A model generated the notes under the pieces. It saw only the letters and a list, made by a program, of their open reading frames with translations, had not been told where the DNA came from and did not search any database. Of a stretch of 64,000 bases of DNA, positions 9,532-20,296 are shown in pieces (the stretch's first letter is position 1; each line of letters starts with the position of its first letter). Made by a program: the position numbers and the translations under genes. The stretch lies in the NCBI GenBank assembly GCA_002179805.1, contig NAVB01000129.1, positions 1-64,000 of the forward strand, given 5' to 3'. Source of the stretch: Acanthamoeba lenticulata. Lineage: Eukaryota > Discosea > Longamoebia > Acanthamoebidae.

Positions 9532-11307
9532 ATGCCTCGTCAAAAGAAGCGAAAGGCGTCCTCTGCCGCACAAAAGGAGGCCCCCGCGACCAAAATCGCA
9601 AAACAGATCGATGATGTCGAATCTTCATCCTCCGGTTCAGCCTCCACCACGACCACAAGCTCCTCGCGTCCCACCGCCGCGGCCGTGGCGACGGCGCCAC
9701 AGCAGGGCAGCAAACCCAAGTCATCCAAGCTGGCGGCGCGCCGTGCCAAGGTGCTGAGCTACGAGGCCCAGCTGGCGCCCCAACCCGACCCCCTCAAGGG
9801 TGTCCAGAAGGGCGCCAAGCCGAGCAAGTCCGAGGCCGAGCGCAGGCGGGTCGAGCAGCTGGCGTCGCACATGCGCAAGCTCGAGGAGGACGAGGAAAGG
9901 CGCGAGCGCCTCAGGAAGCAGGAGGAGGAACACAAGAAGCTTCTTGACCTCACCGCCACCCACCATAGGCGTGGCGTCGCCAAGACTTCCTTCGACGTCT
10001 GGGAAGCTCACCCGGAGCGTACGACCACCACCGCTTCTTCGTCTCCCCCGTTGGGGTTTATTATTTTATTCTTATTATTCATTTTTATTTATTTCATTAT
10101 TTGTGTTCGTTTTGTCTAACGAGGCTGCAGAGATGGCCAAGAAGCTCCTGCTCGAGGAGAAGAAGGTCGGGGAGGAATGGGTCGGGGCCACTCTTCCGAA
10201 GCCAGTCAAGGTATGAAACGTCTTCTACGCCCAAGTAGCAACATGTTTATTGATCAATTATATCGAAAAAGGCGCCCGCTGGCTTCCACGAGAGACTGCA
10301 CCCGACGAAGCTGCCCGCCGTCGAGGTGGCGCCAGCAGGCACATCGTATCGGCCAGCCTATGAGGACCAGCAGGCCGTGTTGGCCGAGGTCCTGGCCAAG
10401 CGCCTCAAGAACCGCGAGAAGAGGCGCAAACTCCATGAGGCCGTCCAGCCCATCAAAAAGGGCCTCAAGCGCAAGCACGGTGTACGTCCTCCCTTTCTTC
10501 TCGACTCGTTTATTTATTATATATTTATTTATCTTTTTATTCGAAAAATAACGCCATTTTGTGGACATTTGGCGCTACACAGAACATCAGCGAGTACACG
10601 GCGGGGCTGGAGGACGTCCTGGGCATCCCGAAGCGAGAGGACACTACCACCGCCGCCAATGACGACGAAGATGCCGTGGCGGTGGCGCGCAAGCGACCGA
10701 TCGCGAGCAGCCGATGGTCGCTCAAGATGTCCAAGACCGAGCGCAACAAGCTCAAGAAGCGGGAGAACCGACGCAAGACGAAGAAGTACAAGCGGCTGCT
10801 CAAGAAGCGGCACCAGGAGCTCGAGGCCCTGCCCAAGCTGGTCAAGGAGCTCACCAAGGAGGAGCGCGAGCACCAGGCCGAGCTCGAGCGCCGCCAGGCC
10901 GAGAGGGAGGCCAAGGCCGGCACCACCAAGAAGCTCACGCGCTACCCGTTCGCCACGCAGCCCACGCCCTACATCCTCACCGACGAGATCCCGAGCGCCC
11001 TCCGCCAGATGACGCCCCTCCCCGAGTACAACCCGCTCAAGGAGCGCTTCATCTCTCTCCAGCGGCGCAACCTCATTGAGGCCCGCGTTCGCGTCTCGTG
11101 CGTCTTCCTCCTCTTCTCCACCTTCTTCTCGTGTGAGTTGATGTCCTGGGATCTGGAGCTTGTGCTCATGGCGTTGATGACGATGGTGGTGGCAACAACA
11201 GGTCGTCGCGAGCGTTCCGGGTCAAGCGCTACACGCCTACAACGTCCCAGCGCGAGTGGGCCGTCTTCCGAGAGGGCGTCGAGGCTGTCGATGCCGTCGA
11301 CGAGTAG
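9532..11307 (+). CDS. NOP53: NOP53 / GLTSCR2-like ribosome biogenesis factor
   Basis: Five exons (9532-10018, 10131-10210, 10272-10481, 10583-11097, 11202-11307) give 465 residues. Lys/Arg-rich nucleolar protein. Family landmarks are DVWE near residue 155, PAVEVAPAGTSYRP, the long charged coiled coil (KLKKRENRRKTKKYKRL), and the C-terminal block ending in LQRRNLIEAR. NOP53 binds pre-60S particles and recruits the exosome helicase Mtr4 for ITS2 processing, through an arch-interacting motif in the yeast protein. The last exon (SSRAFRVKRY) is reached by a gtgcgt donor in frame. RRS1 and RPA1 elsewhere in the window act in the same nucleolar pathway, but there is no sign of co-regulation. Confidence 0.9.
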
Positions 11308-11431
11308 TGTGTCTCGTCGTCCCTTCATCATGATGTTGGTGTGGCCACAAGAAGAAGACCAAAATACAAGTAAGAAGAACAAAAAAGGTTCACATGTCGG
11401 CAAGGGTCCGCGCTGCACGGGGCACCTGAGG

Positions 11432-12103
11432 TCAGGTGCGGTGCAGGCCGTCGACGGCGCCGCGCTCGAGGCGGTTGTCACGGATGCGGGCGAGGACTTG
11501 CTCGCGCCGCTGCTGCTCTTCCGTGCGCGCGTCGACCTCGACCATCTTCTTCTCGGCCGCGCGCAGCCGTACGCGCGCAAGCGCCGTCTCCAGCTGCTTG
11601 AGTCCTGCGCGCCTCTTGTGAGCCCAGGCATCTGCAAAACAAGAAGATGAAGAAGAAACAACATGCCTTCTTGCAGCTTGGCCAGGTCTTCAGGATTCAA
11701 CGAGAAGACAAGATACTCTTGGAACTCGATCACGGCCCTCTTGAAGCCGACCATCCGCAGGAACGCCTCCTGCCCAGGGGGAGCAATACAGAATAAACAA
11801 AATAAAAGACGAAAAGAAATGAAAGGCGTGTGGTACGGCGGTGCGGAGGGGCGCCAGGGTGCTTCGATAGGCGCCGGAAGAGAGCTTGATCCGGCTGTAG
11901 ACTACGCGTGCAGCGTCCAGCTGGCCCTTGTCCGCCCCAGCAGGGAGTGACGGCGGGTTGAGCAGGTTCGCGGCTACCTGCCTGAGCATATCGAGTGCCT
12001 TTACACGAGCATCCGGCATTACGCCTTGGTCATTCGCCACTGCGCCCACCGCAATCGCCAGCTCGCCTGCCCACTCAGCAGCGCCCCCCTCACTTGCGTT
12101 CAT
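11432..12103 (-). CDS. PUB-domain protein
   Basis: Three exons (12103-11837, 11769-11667, 11631-11432) give 189 residues. The first two encode a PUB/PUG-like fold (ALDMLRQVAANLLNPP, then EAFLRMVGFKRAVIEFQEYLVF and a LNPEDLAKLQ helix). PUB domains bind the C-terminal tail of p97/VCP in peptide:N-glycanase, UBXN6 and HOIP. The third exon is a charged coiled coil. The intron 11666-11632 is only 35 nt and needs a GC donor (AAG then gcatgt); without splicing, the coiled-coil frame is lost. It is much shorter than known PUB proteins and lacks UBX or transglutaminase domains, so it is best called a stand-alone PUB adaptor. Confidence 0.72.
11632..11666 (-). other. 35-nt GC-AG intron in PUB gene
   Basis: Sequence begins gcatgttg, is T-rich, and ends ttttgcag. 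Removal joins GAA G to AT GCC TGG and keeps the coiled-coil frame open. There is no GT donor in the right phase. Confidence 0.55.
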
Positions 12104-12328
12104 GCTTTTCTTTTGTCCTTGGGCAAAAGCTCTTTTGAATTTTTTCTTTCCATTTCTTTACGGAAGTAGAGGTATTCGAGGTATGTTGCTGAGGATACGG
12201 GACTGACTGGCCTTCAAAGAAGTCGCCTGCGAACTTGCGAACGCAAAGCTCGTGCCCAACACACGCATCGATCAGGCGCCTGCCTCGATTTCGCATCGAT
12301 TTTCATCCTACCATCGCCAAACGAAAAC
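12104..12328. promoter_or_regulatory. Shared divergent promoter, PUB protein / SCAMP
   Basis: 225 bp between divergent ATGs; A/T tracts near 12120-12150 adjoin the PUB start. No further motif recognised. Confidence 0.4.
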
Positions 12329-14147
12329 ATGGCCAGCCTGGGAGAGTATGAAAGCGTGGGCACGCAGGGGGGCGACATCGAGGGCGAAAGCCTGCTCGGG
12401 CACGAATCGGACTTCGCCGAGGAGGACTATGTGCGTAAGAAGAACTGGCCGGTGTGCAGGGTACGACCTTGGTTTCTGTTCCCTAAAGCTTTTGTTGGCC
12501 GACGGTAATTACATTATTGATTTAATGCTCACCTCCTTGTGCAGCCGTTCCTCTACCACAACATCATGCGCGACATCGATGACGCACACCTTCGCCATGT
12601 CGTGCGCGTGTACTACTTCCTGTGGTATGGTACGTACCATACTCCTCCTGCCTCTCATCTCTCCTGCGTGACCGCGGCCACCCGGCACATCTTGGCAATA
12701 ACAATAACCGTGTCGTACCACACCAGCCATGTGCGCGGCCTTTGTCATCAACACGCTGGCCGTCGGCGCGGCCTTCCTCTCCATCGTCGACGCTCACTGG
12801 TACGCCACTACACAGCGCACTTGAAGTCTTCTTTTCCTGGGGCATATGCTTCCTCCTTGCGACTCTGGTTTAACGTTGCGCGTGGCACGGGACATATTGG
12901 GACTGGTCACAGGAGCAACTGGATCGGCCTCATCATGTCAGTCACCTACTTCGTCGTCTGCTGGCCCCTCGCCTTCGGTACAACATTCTGTGCATTCCAC
13001 ACCTCTTTGTTTTTATTTCTCTTTTATTTCAAGTTATGCGGAGAATGTCCAGTGGTGCTAGCCCTTTTCGCGGTTGTTCATGCGCCCACACAAACAACCC
13101 CCCCCGCCCAGTGGTCTACTACTACCTGGCCTACGAGGGCGCGCGGCTGCGGAGCTCCGTGAAGATGGGCACCTTCTTCTGCGCCTTCCCGGCTCAGATC
13201 GTGCTCTGCCTTTGGCTCGCCATCGGCATTCCTCGCACTGGCGGCGGGTTCGTCTTCTACATCGTGCGCGTGTTCTGGGGCTGTGTCGTCCCCGCTAACC
13301 GATTGTGTGGTGCTGTGTAGTGGCCTGGTGTTGCTTGTGCACGCGTGGGAGGGCGGGCAGCTGGGCACGGGCGTCCTCAACGTCATCGCCCTTCTCGTGT
13401 GGGTCTTCATCGCGCTCGGTACTGACACCTTTTTCTTCTTTTTCGTTTTACTCCGCATCCGTGTGATACCGACTGCCGTTCTCATGTGGTCGTGCTGTAT
13501 CGTCACAGCGTCGGTGTACGTGCTGTACATGATGTGGCGCGCCTTCAAGGCCGCCCGGGCGTCGGGCCAGCAGCCTCGCGCCTCCAACTCGGAGGGCACT
13601 TCCATCGGTTAGGCTCTCCTCCTCGTCCTTCTCCTCGAGGCCTCGTTCGTCTCTTTTTCACTTCCACGACTGACCCGCACATACGTGCGTCATGTCGTGT
13701 CGTGCGCAGAGGACGATGACGCAACGGACACGTTCATCGATGGTACGCGCAACAGCTCATGGCACACGCGCACACGCGCGCAAACGCTCCAGAAAAATGC
13801 TGACGCGGGGGCGTCTCGCCGCGCGTGCGTCTAGTGGAGGAAGAGTCGGCCAAGGCCAAGGCGAAAGAGTCCGAGGGCGCGTCCGCGATGGGCGGCTTCT
13901 CGAGCTGGGGCGTGCCGGCCAAGCTCAACCTGTCCCTCCCGGCCTCGATCTCTGCGCGCCGAGACCGGCCGGCCGAGGTGCGCCACTTTGTTGTCTCCGG
14001 TGTTTGGGTTGCTGGTGGCTTAACCCCGCCTGGCGCCTGTGCCTGCAGCCGAGCTCGGTCGCGCAGCCGACGCCGACGCCCGTGCCGGTGGCGGCCACGT
14101 CCTCGGCAGCAGCCGCCTACGACCTCCCGGCCAGCTTCCTGGAGTGA
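12329..14147 (+). CDS. Secretory carrier-associated membrane protein (SCAMP)
   Basis: Ten exons (12329-12460, 12545-12629, 12727-12799, 12913-12977, 13112-13247, 13321-13418, 13509-13607, 13710-13742, 13835-13977, 14049-14147) sum exactly to 320 residues. The SCAMP signature NWP followed by a proline-led amphipathic segment (PFLYHNI) and a leucine/aromatic helix precedes four membrane spans. A cytosolic loop (VVYYYLAYEGARL) and a KMGTFFCAF motif lie between spans 2 and 3. SCAMPs cycle between Golgi, endosomes and plasma membrane. The N-terminal NPF repeats that bind EH domains in animal SCAMPs are absent. The C-terminal tail is hydrophilic and Ala/Pro-rich. The exon 5 donor (gttcgt at 13248) was chosen because it alone restores frame. 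Confidence 0.9.
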
Positions 14148-14317
14148 TGAAGAAGGGACGACGTCGTCAAGAGGGAGTAATTGAGTAAGGAGAGAGAGAG
14201 AGAGAGGTGAAGAGCGTAGGACGAAGCGTTAACGATAGCAACTTGGCTGTTTAATTGAAAAGAACTTGCTTTTTTATTTAAAAGGAAAACAAAAAAAACA
14301 AAATCTTTCTTTTTCTT

Positions 14318-15840
14318 TTAAATCACCTCGACCAGCTTTTGTCGATCCAAAGCGATGAGATCGTCAAGCGCGGAGTAGAGCTGCTCGCCACCGACGAGGG
14401 GGTCCACCTTGCGAGTGAGGATGCAGTCTGATTTCTGCAGGTGGTGAAGATCATTCATGCCCAGGAAGCACGGTACGACACGAGGGAAGCCTGGCTTCTG
14501 TTATTCATAACCCCCACTTCACGTGAGCAACAAACTTGGTCAAGCAAGCGGCCTGGAAAGGTCGAAGAACGCACGGTGTAGTTGCATCTGTTCCATCTGA
14601 TGTAGCGGCAAATGACCGGCGCTCCCCTCTTCGTCGTCTGCGCTCGCACAGGTTAGAGTCAACTGCAGCGTGGCGAGGAAGAGGACGACATGATAGTGAC
14701 GACGACGCTGTTGTTGTTTCAACTGTACCTCGGCGGAAGCGTTCTGGGACATGACGATCGTCTTGGCCCATGTGGGGCTATTCATGATGAGCACGTGCAG
14801 GAAAGATTCGTCGGCGATTTTGGCCTTGCCCAGGATGTAGGCCTCCATGAGCTCTCTCGACTGCCGCGACCACACGGCGTAGCTGACAAAGTCGCGCGTC
14901 AGCACGAACCACTGCGTGCCCGAATGGTCCAGCCGCTCGAAGCCCGGAGGCGGGACCACCGACTTGACTCGCTTCCGCTTGGACTCGGGCAAGCGCGAGC
15001 CGGTCATGGGCTCGAGGCCGTCGCCGGTGAGGAAGTTCATGCCGCGCCAGCGCGTGAGTCGGTCCACGAGGCCCTCCTGGCTCACCAGCGGGTAGGTGTC
15101 GCCGGACAGGTTGATGGCGTAGTCCCACTGGCCCATGGCCAGCAGCCCCAGCAGGCCTGCGAGCGTGTTGCGCATCAGGCCCAGCGAGCCCCAGCCGGCG
15201 AGGTGCGGCGCATCGAGGACCTGCAAGTTGGGCGGAAGCCGATCGTGGGCGCCGCTCGTGTAGTTGATGGCGCCGAGCTCCAGGAAGCTGAGCAGGTGTT
15301 CCCGCATTCGGGGGTGCATGGACTGGTCGATGAGAAAGAGGTAGTAGAAGTCCGGCCTCCAGATGGCCCGCAGAAGATACTTCGCCGAGGCCACGGTGTC
15401 ATTGGAGTGGACGAGCAGCAAGTAGGCCACCTTGAGAGTACGAGGCGCCTCCTCTGCCTTTGCCTTTGGTTCTGACTCGGACTCTGGCTCCAGGTCTGAT
15501 TCTGGTGGTGCCTTTGGCCCAACCTCACTACACGATCTGCTGCTGTTAGTTGTCGATCTAGGCCCGAGGTGTTCGTTACGGTCGCCGTGCTCGGACGAAG
15601 CGGGGAAGAGCGTTTTTTCGCCGGCGGAGGCAACCCGGTCGAGCATCGGAGCATTCAGCAAGTGGACCTGCCCCAGCGTGGACCGCTCCGGGTGAGCTCG
15701 CGTGAAGGGGCGAGAGGGGAGAGGAGGATCGAGCGGCGAACCAGGAGCAGACTGGCGAAGAGCAGCAGGAGGAGGAGCAACCCACGGCGAAGCGTGCGTG
15801 TGGAAAGCAGTCGGGTAAGCTCCTCTTTGATGGTCAACAT
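14318..15840 (-). CDS. GT14 (core-2/I-branching, xylosyltransferase-type) glycosyltransferase
   Basis: Four exons (15840-15742, 15667-14729, 14637-14571, 14490-14318) give 425 residues. The only usable ATG is 15840; it opens a type II signal anchor (TLRRG, then a Leu-rich span with FASLLL), as expected for a Golgi enzyme. The long catalytic exon is in another frame; an intron 15741-15668 (gttcgc...ggcag) joins the two in phase. Catalytic-domain motifs: KVAYLLLVHS, FLIDQSMH, GWGSLGLMRNTL, WDYAINLSGDTYPL, HSGTQWFVLTRDF, and the ESFLHVLIMNSP block, all in GT14 order. The C-terminal exon (LHHLQKSDCILTRKVD) matches the family end. The acceptor sugar is unknown. A Glu/Ser stem of about 60 residues separates anchor and domain. 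Confidence 0.85.
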
Positions 15841-16352
15841 GGGGTCGCCTCTGGGTGATATCTGTTGTTGTTGTTGCGGGAAAGAGAGAGCGTACGTTTC
15901 TGTGCGCACAAGAGCGAACAGCCGGCCCAGGAGTTGGGGCTGCTACGCTCCGAGCGCGGAGAAAGGCTATAGGAAAGGCAATATGCCAGCCATCTGTGAC
16001 CAATGGGCATTAGTTAAGCAGCATCACTCCGCTCGACTTGCTGGTCACTCAGCCCGCTCCGACAAAGCGCCGATCCTGTGGGCACGAGCGTGCGTCACCA
16101 GCGTGGGCGCCGCGAAGAGGCGGCAACAATCCGCAACGGAGTGATCACCACACGCCTCCAGAAAACAATATGATGCATGCACACCGCCTTGTGCAAAACT
16201 AAACATAAAAATAAAATAAAAAATTAATAAATATTCGAGCGAAATGCTCGAGGGTGGATGGTAGGGTGAGTTTTCGGTGCTCAAAATTGTCCAGGACAAT
16301 AGAGCAAGCCGACGCGTTTCAACCAAAACAATAGAACAAGAGAAACGACATC
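15841..16352. promoter_or_regulatory. Divergent intergenic region, GT14 / PARP-like gene
   Basis: 512 bp between divergent ATGs. An AT-rich block (16200-16235) probably marks a core promoter. The last 85 bp, from about 16267, belong to the segment that recurs at 20172-20293. No RNA gene seen. Confidence 0.4.
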
Positions 16353-17205
16353 ATGATGGAGCAGCCACAAGGCCACCACAAGAAAAGCGGAAACAGGTTG
16401 TGGAAGGAGAGAGTGAACGTGGGTGCGGACAAGGTGGAACTCTTTCGAGCCGAGACAGGTTGTACAAGAATGCTGGTGCACGATTGCCCCGGCCTCCTAC
16501 GCGCGCAAGCAGCCGTAACCAAAGGCGAAGTCAAGCTTACAGCTTCAAGCCATTCGGCCCTCGCAACTGCCACCGTTCGCGTCTGGGAAATCGTGACCAA
16601 CATGGCTCAGTCAGCGCTCGAACTCGACCCCGACCAGGCGGAGGAGCTGCGCCAGCGAAACCACCACAAGCTGAAGCAGGTGCAGTTCTCCAGTGGCGCG
16701 TGGGTGTATCTGGCCTTCAACTGCGACGTTGTTTATATCACCGGTGCGCCACGACGATGATCAGTTGCCGACCAGAAGACTAACTCTCGAGCTCCCCAAA
16801 GGCGAGAAACAGCAGGTGAGAGCGGCCCAGCGCCAGGTGGAACGCCTCCTTTGGGAGACCGAGACGGTTGAGCTCGGGGCAATGGCGGGTCTGGTCGTCG
16901 GCGTCAAGGGAGCAACCATCAAGGCCATCTCCACGAGCTCGGGCGCGAGCCTTTGGGTGGACGACAAAGGCGTGCTCTCCATCACCGGGTCCGAAGAAGC
17001 GATTAGTGCGGCCGTCAAGCAAGTGCGTGAGCTTCTCGAAAGAACAAAGGCAGGCACAGCGAAGGCAAACCATCGAAATGGGGCCAAGCCAGCTCGGCAG
17101 CAAGCAGCCCGGGCCCCTCCCCAACCGCAGGTTCAGGCACAAGCCCAGGCACGGGCACAGGCCCAGTCACGGGCACAGGCGCAAGCGCAGGCCCAGGCCC
17201 AGGCC

Positions 17206-17266
<61 letters not shown>

Positions 17267-19018
17267 AAGTGCAGGCCCAGGCGCAAGCGCAGGCCCAGGC
17301 CCAAGCACAGGCCCAGGCCCAGGCCCACGCCCAGGCCCAGGCCCAGTCCCAGGCCCAGGCCCAGGCACAGGCGCAAGTGCAGGCCCAGGCGCAAGCGCAG
17401 GCCCAGGCGCAAGCACAGGCCCAGGCCCAGGCCCAGGCCCAGGCGCACGCGCAGGCACAGGCACTGTCCCAAGCCCAGCCTCAACCTCCGCCTTCTCCCG
17501 CACAAACTGTGCAAGCGAGTCCACAGAAGAAGGCCTCGGTGAGGTGGTTCTGGCAGGGCGACCAAGGAGAGTGGACGCAGTACTCGAAGGACTACGAAAC
17601 TGTGCTTGAGGATCAGTACAGACGCTTGGCCAGGTCGGCGACCACAGCCACGGTGATCTGGACCTTCACCGTCGGTCGCTTCACGTACCAGGTGCAGCAG
17701 ACCCGCACGGGCCACTTGGTCCAGACCAATCTGGAGACCGGCAAGGAGCGAGCCGTCAAGCGCAAAGGTGACTCCTCCCTTACGATGGTGATGATTGGTC
17801 TGCCAAGCTTCTTTTCCTAACCGTGGGGCTTGTTTCATACCACAACCAACCAGATGATGCCCAAGTAGCGCGGAGGAAGACGTCATCGTCGTCATCACGA
17901 TCCCAGCTTCCGTGGTACTGGCGCCTTCCTCATGAAGACGACCACGAAGCCAAGCTGTTTCCTCTTGCCTCGTCGGATTCGCTCTTCAGAAGCACCATTC
18001 ACAGATTTTACAAGAACGGGACCAATGGTACGACGACCAGCCTTTTTTAAAATACTAAATATTATTATTATTATTATTCATTGACCGTGAGCACCACTAA
18101 TCAACCACACAACAGCGGGCTACGACATCGTTTCCGTGCAGTTCATCCAATGCCCGAGAAGGTGGCGTGCCTATGCCTTCAACCGGCAGCAGTACCTCGA
18201 GTCTGGTGGAAGAGAGGACATCAGGTACGAGCGGCAACTGTGGCACGGGACAGCAGCAGACAACATTCCCAAGATCGCAGCCCAAGGTGCTTTGTCTCTG
18301 TTCCCAAACAAATTTTCAACCGCCCAGTCAAGTGCCAAACACATACTCAAGGTGTGTGTTCAACAGGCTTCCTCAGGCAGTTTGGCCAACGCCAGGCCTA
18401 TGGCGACGGCGTCTACTTTGCCGTCAATTCTTCCTACTCGGCCAACCCTGCTTACTCTGTGCCAGACCAGCACGGGCATCAGCACATGTTCTTGTGCAAA
18501 GTCCTGGTGGGCGAGTACTGCCGAGGTACCACTAGAGCACTTGGACGGGAGATGTCCATCCAGCATTCATTGATGCTCAACTGCTCTCTTGTTCAGGTTC
18601 ACATGGAATGCAGATTCCTCCGCCCAAGAAGAGCAACAAAAACGAGACCTATGACTCCCTCGTTGATTGTGAGCACCAGCCGACCATGTTTGTCATCAGC
18701 CGCGATGATCACTCCTACCCGGAATTTCTCGTTACATTCAAGACCAAGATTGCCCCAGCGCCAGCTCCTGCGCGTGCTCCTGCTCCTGCACCAGCTCCAG
18801 CTCCAGCACATCCATCATCGTATACAATTCGGGCTGCAGCTCCTGCGCCAGCCCCAGTGGTGCGAGCAGCTCCTGCAGCAGTGGCTCCACCCACACCTGC
18901 TACTGCACCAGCTCCAGCATTTCCCCCAAGGGTGCACTCCACTCAAGCCCCTGCTCCTGTCCACACCACCACAGACTCTTCTTCCACCAGTAGGGGCGCT
19001 GCCTGCCTCCTCATGTGA
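16353..19018 (+). CDS. KH-WWE-PARP ADP-ribosyltransferase with C-terminal CaaX box
   Basis: Six exons (16353-16705, 16776-17767, about 17854-18027, 18116-18286, 18367-18525, 18597-19018), about 756 residues. Order: KH-like region in exons 1-2; a second KH domain with the GxxG motif (VVGVKG) near residue 175; an alternating Gln-Ala tract of about 125 residues; a WWE domain ([12 protein letters not shown]...); a second WWE-like stretch ([11 protein letters not shown]); and a PARP catalytic domain with [14 protein letters not shown] and YPEFLVTF. The layout resembles macro/mono-ART PARPs (PARP10-15), which usually modify a single ADP-ribose. A Pro-Ala-rich tail ends in CLLM, a canonical farnesylation-type CaaX box. 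The third H-Y-E residue of poly-PARPs is not evident, in line with mono-transfer. The exon 3 acceptor has two in-frame options (17854 or 17869). Confidence 0.85.
17101..17490 (+). repeat. Gln-Ala dipeptide microsatellite in PARP gene
   Basis: Degenerate caggcn hexamers encode an almost uninterrupted alternating Gln-Ala tract with occasional Arg, Ser, His, Val and Leu. Purer (caggca)n lies at 17200-17260 and a near-duplicate block at 17265-17330 / 17370-17440. It separates the KH and WWE domains and is likely to vary in length between strains. Confidence 0.9.
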
Positions 19019-19094
19019 GCTTTTCGCTGATAATCATTAATTTTTAATTCTTTACTTTTACAGTTTAATTGAGTTGAGACAAAGGGTCATCTGT

Positions 19095-19493
19095 TCAGCC
19101 CACAACAAAATTGGGATGAGGGTTGGCCTGCTCATCATCAGCATCATCATGGTGAGGAAAAGGAATGTGGCAGATGATGAGGAATACGAGAAGAACGGCT
19201 AGCACGATTGTCCAGGCTTCCACGCAAGTCTTCTTCCAAAAATGCCCAGTCCCGACACCTCCAGCTGAGCATGCCCCAGTGCGATCTCGCGGCCGGTCAG
19301 CTGCTTTCTTCTCTCGCATGACAGCATGGGTGCCAAAACGAAGCTCTTCCAGGGACATTGCGGCAAGCATTAAGTGCTGTAGTTTAACATCCGCCACCTT
19401 AACGCGCTCCAAACCTTTTGCGCACATTGACCTTGAACGTTCGCCGTCCTTGCAGCAACAATACAGGCAGGCCGGATTGCAGTTGGTGTCCAT
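19095..19493 (-). CDS. Possible tail-anchored membrane protein
   Basis: ORF from ATG 19493 to stop 19095-19097, 132 residues. The N-terminal half is charged and helical with Leu/Glu. A single membrane span (TIVLAVLLVFLIICHI) lies about 30 residues before the C-terminus, the layout of a tail-anchored protein such as a SNARE, but I find no SNARE heptads. The tail is His/Asp-rich. The span-coding DNA is duplicated at 21300-21390 with the span frame kept. The opposite strand is also open (Gln-rich), so the coding assignment is uncertain. Close to the PARP 3' end (convergent). Confidence 0.4.
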   Translation of the reverse strand: MDTNCNPACLYCCCKDGERSRSMCAKGLERVKVADVKLQHLMLAAMSLEELRFGTHAVMREKKAADRPRDRTGACSAGGVGTGHFWKKTCVEAWTIVLAVLLVFLIICHIPFPHHDDADDEQANPHPNFVVG

Positions 19494-20171
19494 CAAGCCG
19501 CTGCCGTCGTTGGCGCTGGCCGACCAGCTTGTTAGCAAATATCGCCGCCGAGTCTCTCAGTGCTGGCTTCCCCAACTGCGCCGCGGCCACTGCCGCCGCC
19601 GCAGCTACCACAGCATGGGCCGATGGCCGAGCGGCTGCACGCGATGGCCGCATTCGCCATGCCCGACTGTCCCAGCCATCAGCACCAGCAGCCGCAGTAC
19701 TTGGCCGCTGGCGGCGACCTGCTTGATGTCTACGGCGAGATCTTGCAGGCGGCCGCGGCCGACATGGTGGCCCTCATCGCTGGCGATCCGAGCATGGCGG
19801 TCTCATGCGCAGTCGCTGTTCCTTCCGGCCCCAGCAGGAGCCGTCCTCGTCGACCTCAACTTCGACTGAGGCTTCAACGTCATCATGTCTTTCTTTCACC
19901 TCCTCGTCGTCATCATTGTCATTGGCTTAGGCGGCGACAGTATCAGGCCGGCCAGAGCGGCGCCGTTTCTACTTTTACACGGGGAAGCTGATCTGGATCG
20001 TTTTCTTCAGCCGGCGGCAGCAGCAAGGCCACGTGGCCAAAGCAGATGCTCATGTTGGAGTAGAAGCCCGAGTTGGTTTGGATCGCCGAGGGCGTGGACA
20101 AGTCCATGAACCAACGGCTCTACCAGCACAAGGTGTGCTTCAGGCGCCCGAGTTCAAGTTCAAGCAGACGT
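19494..20171 (+). other. Unassigned region with weak coding signal
   Basis: Plus-strand open stretches with protein-like composition occur at about 19400-19560 (Gln/Leu-rich), 19626-19800 (motif LLDVYGEILQAAAADMVALIAGD) and 20070-20140 (PELVWIAEGVDKSMNQRLYQ). They are in different frames, with possible gtagta/ag junctions between them. They may be exons of one unrecognised gene or decayed sequence. No start or stop can be fixed. Confidence 0.3.
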
Positions 20172-20293
20172 GAATTTTGGGGCTCAAAATTGATGAGCTA
20201 GCTCGTTTCAACCAAAACAAGCAAACAACAGTGAGCAGCCACAAGGCCACAAGAGAATCAGAAACAGATCGTGGAAGGAGAGAGTGAACGTGA
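20172..20293 (+). repeat. Partial copy of the PARP gene 5' end
   Basis: This segment matches 16267-16424 (PARP upstream region and first coding bases) with small deletions. Shared runs include ctcaaaattg, cgtttcaaccaaaacaa, gcagccacaaggcca and tggaaggagagagtgaacgtg. The PARP start codon context (catcatgatggagcag) is reduced to cagtgagcag, so the copy cannot start translation. It abuts the 3' end of the ankyrin gene. Confidence 0.88.
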
Positions 20294-20296
20294 TGT

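Noticed and set aside
14540..16003. Longer N-terminus for the GT14 protein beginning near 16003
   Set aside because: That frame begins at TTG and has no signal anchor; ATG 15840 with an in-phase intron gives the expected type II anchor.
17015..17524. Minus-strand Val-Pro/Gly-Pro repeat protein
   Set aside because: Antisense of the Gln-Ala microsatellite within the PARP gene; no independent start or flanking domain.
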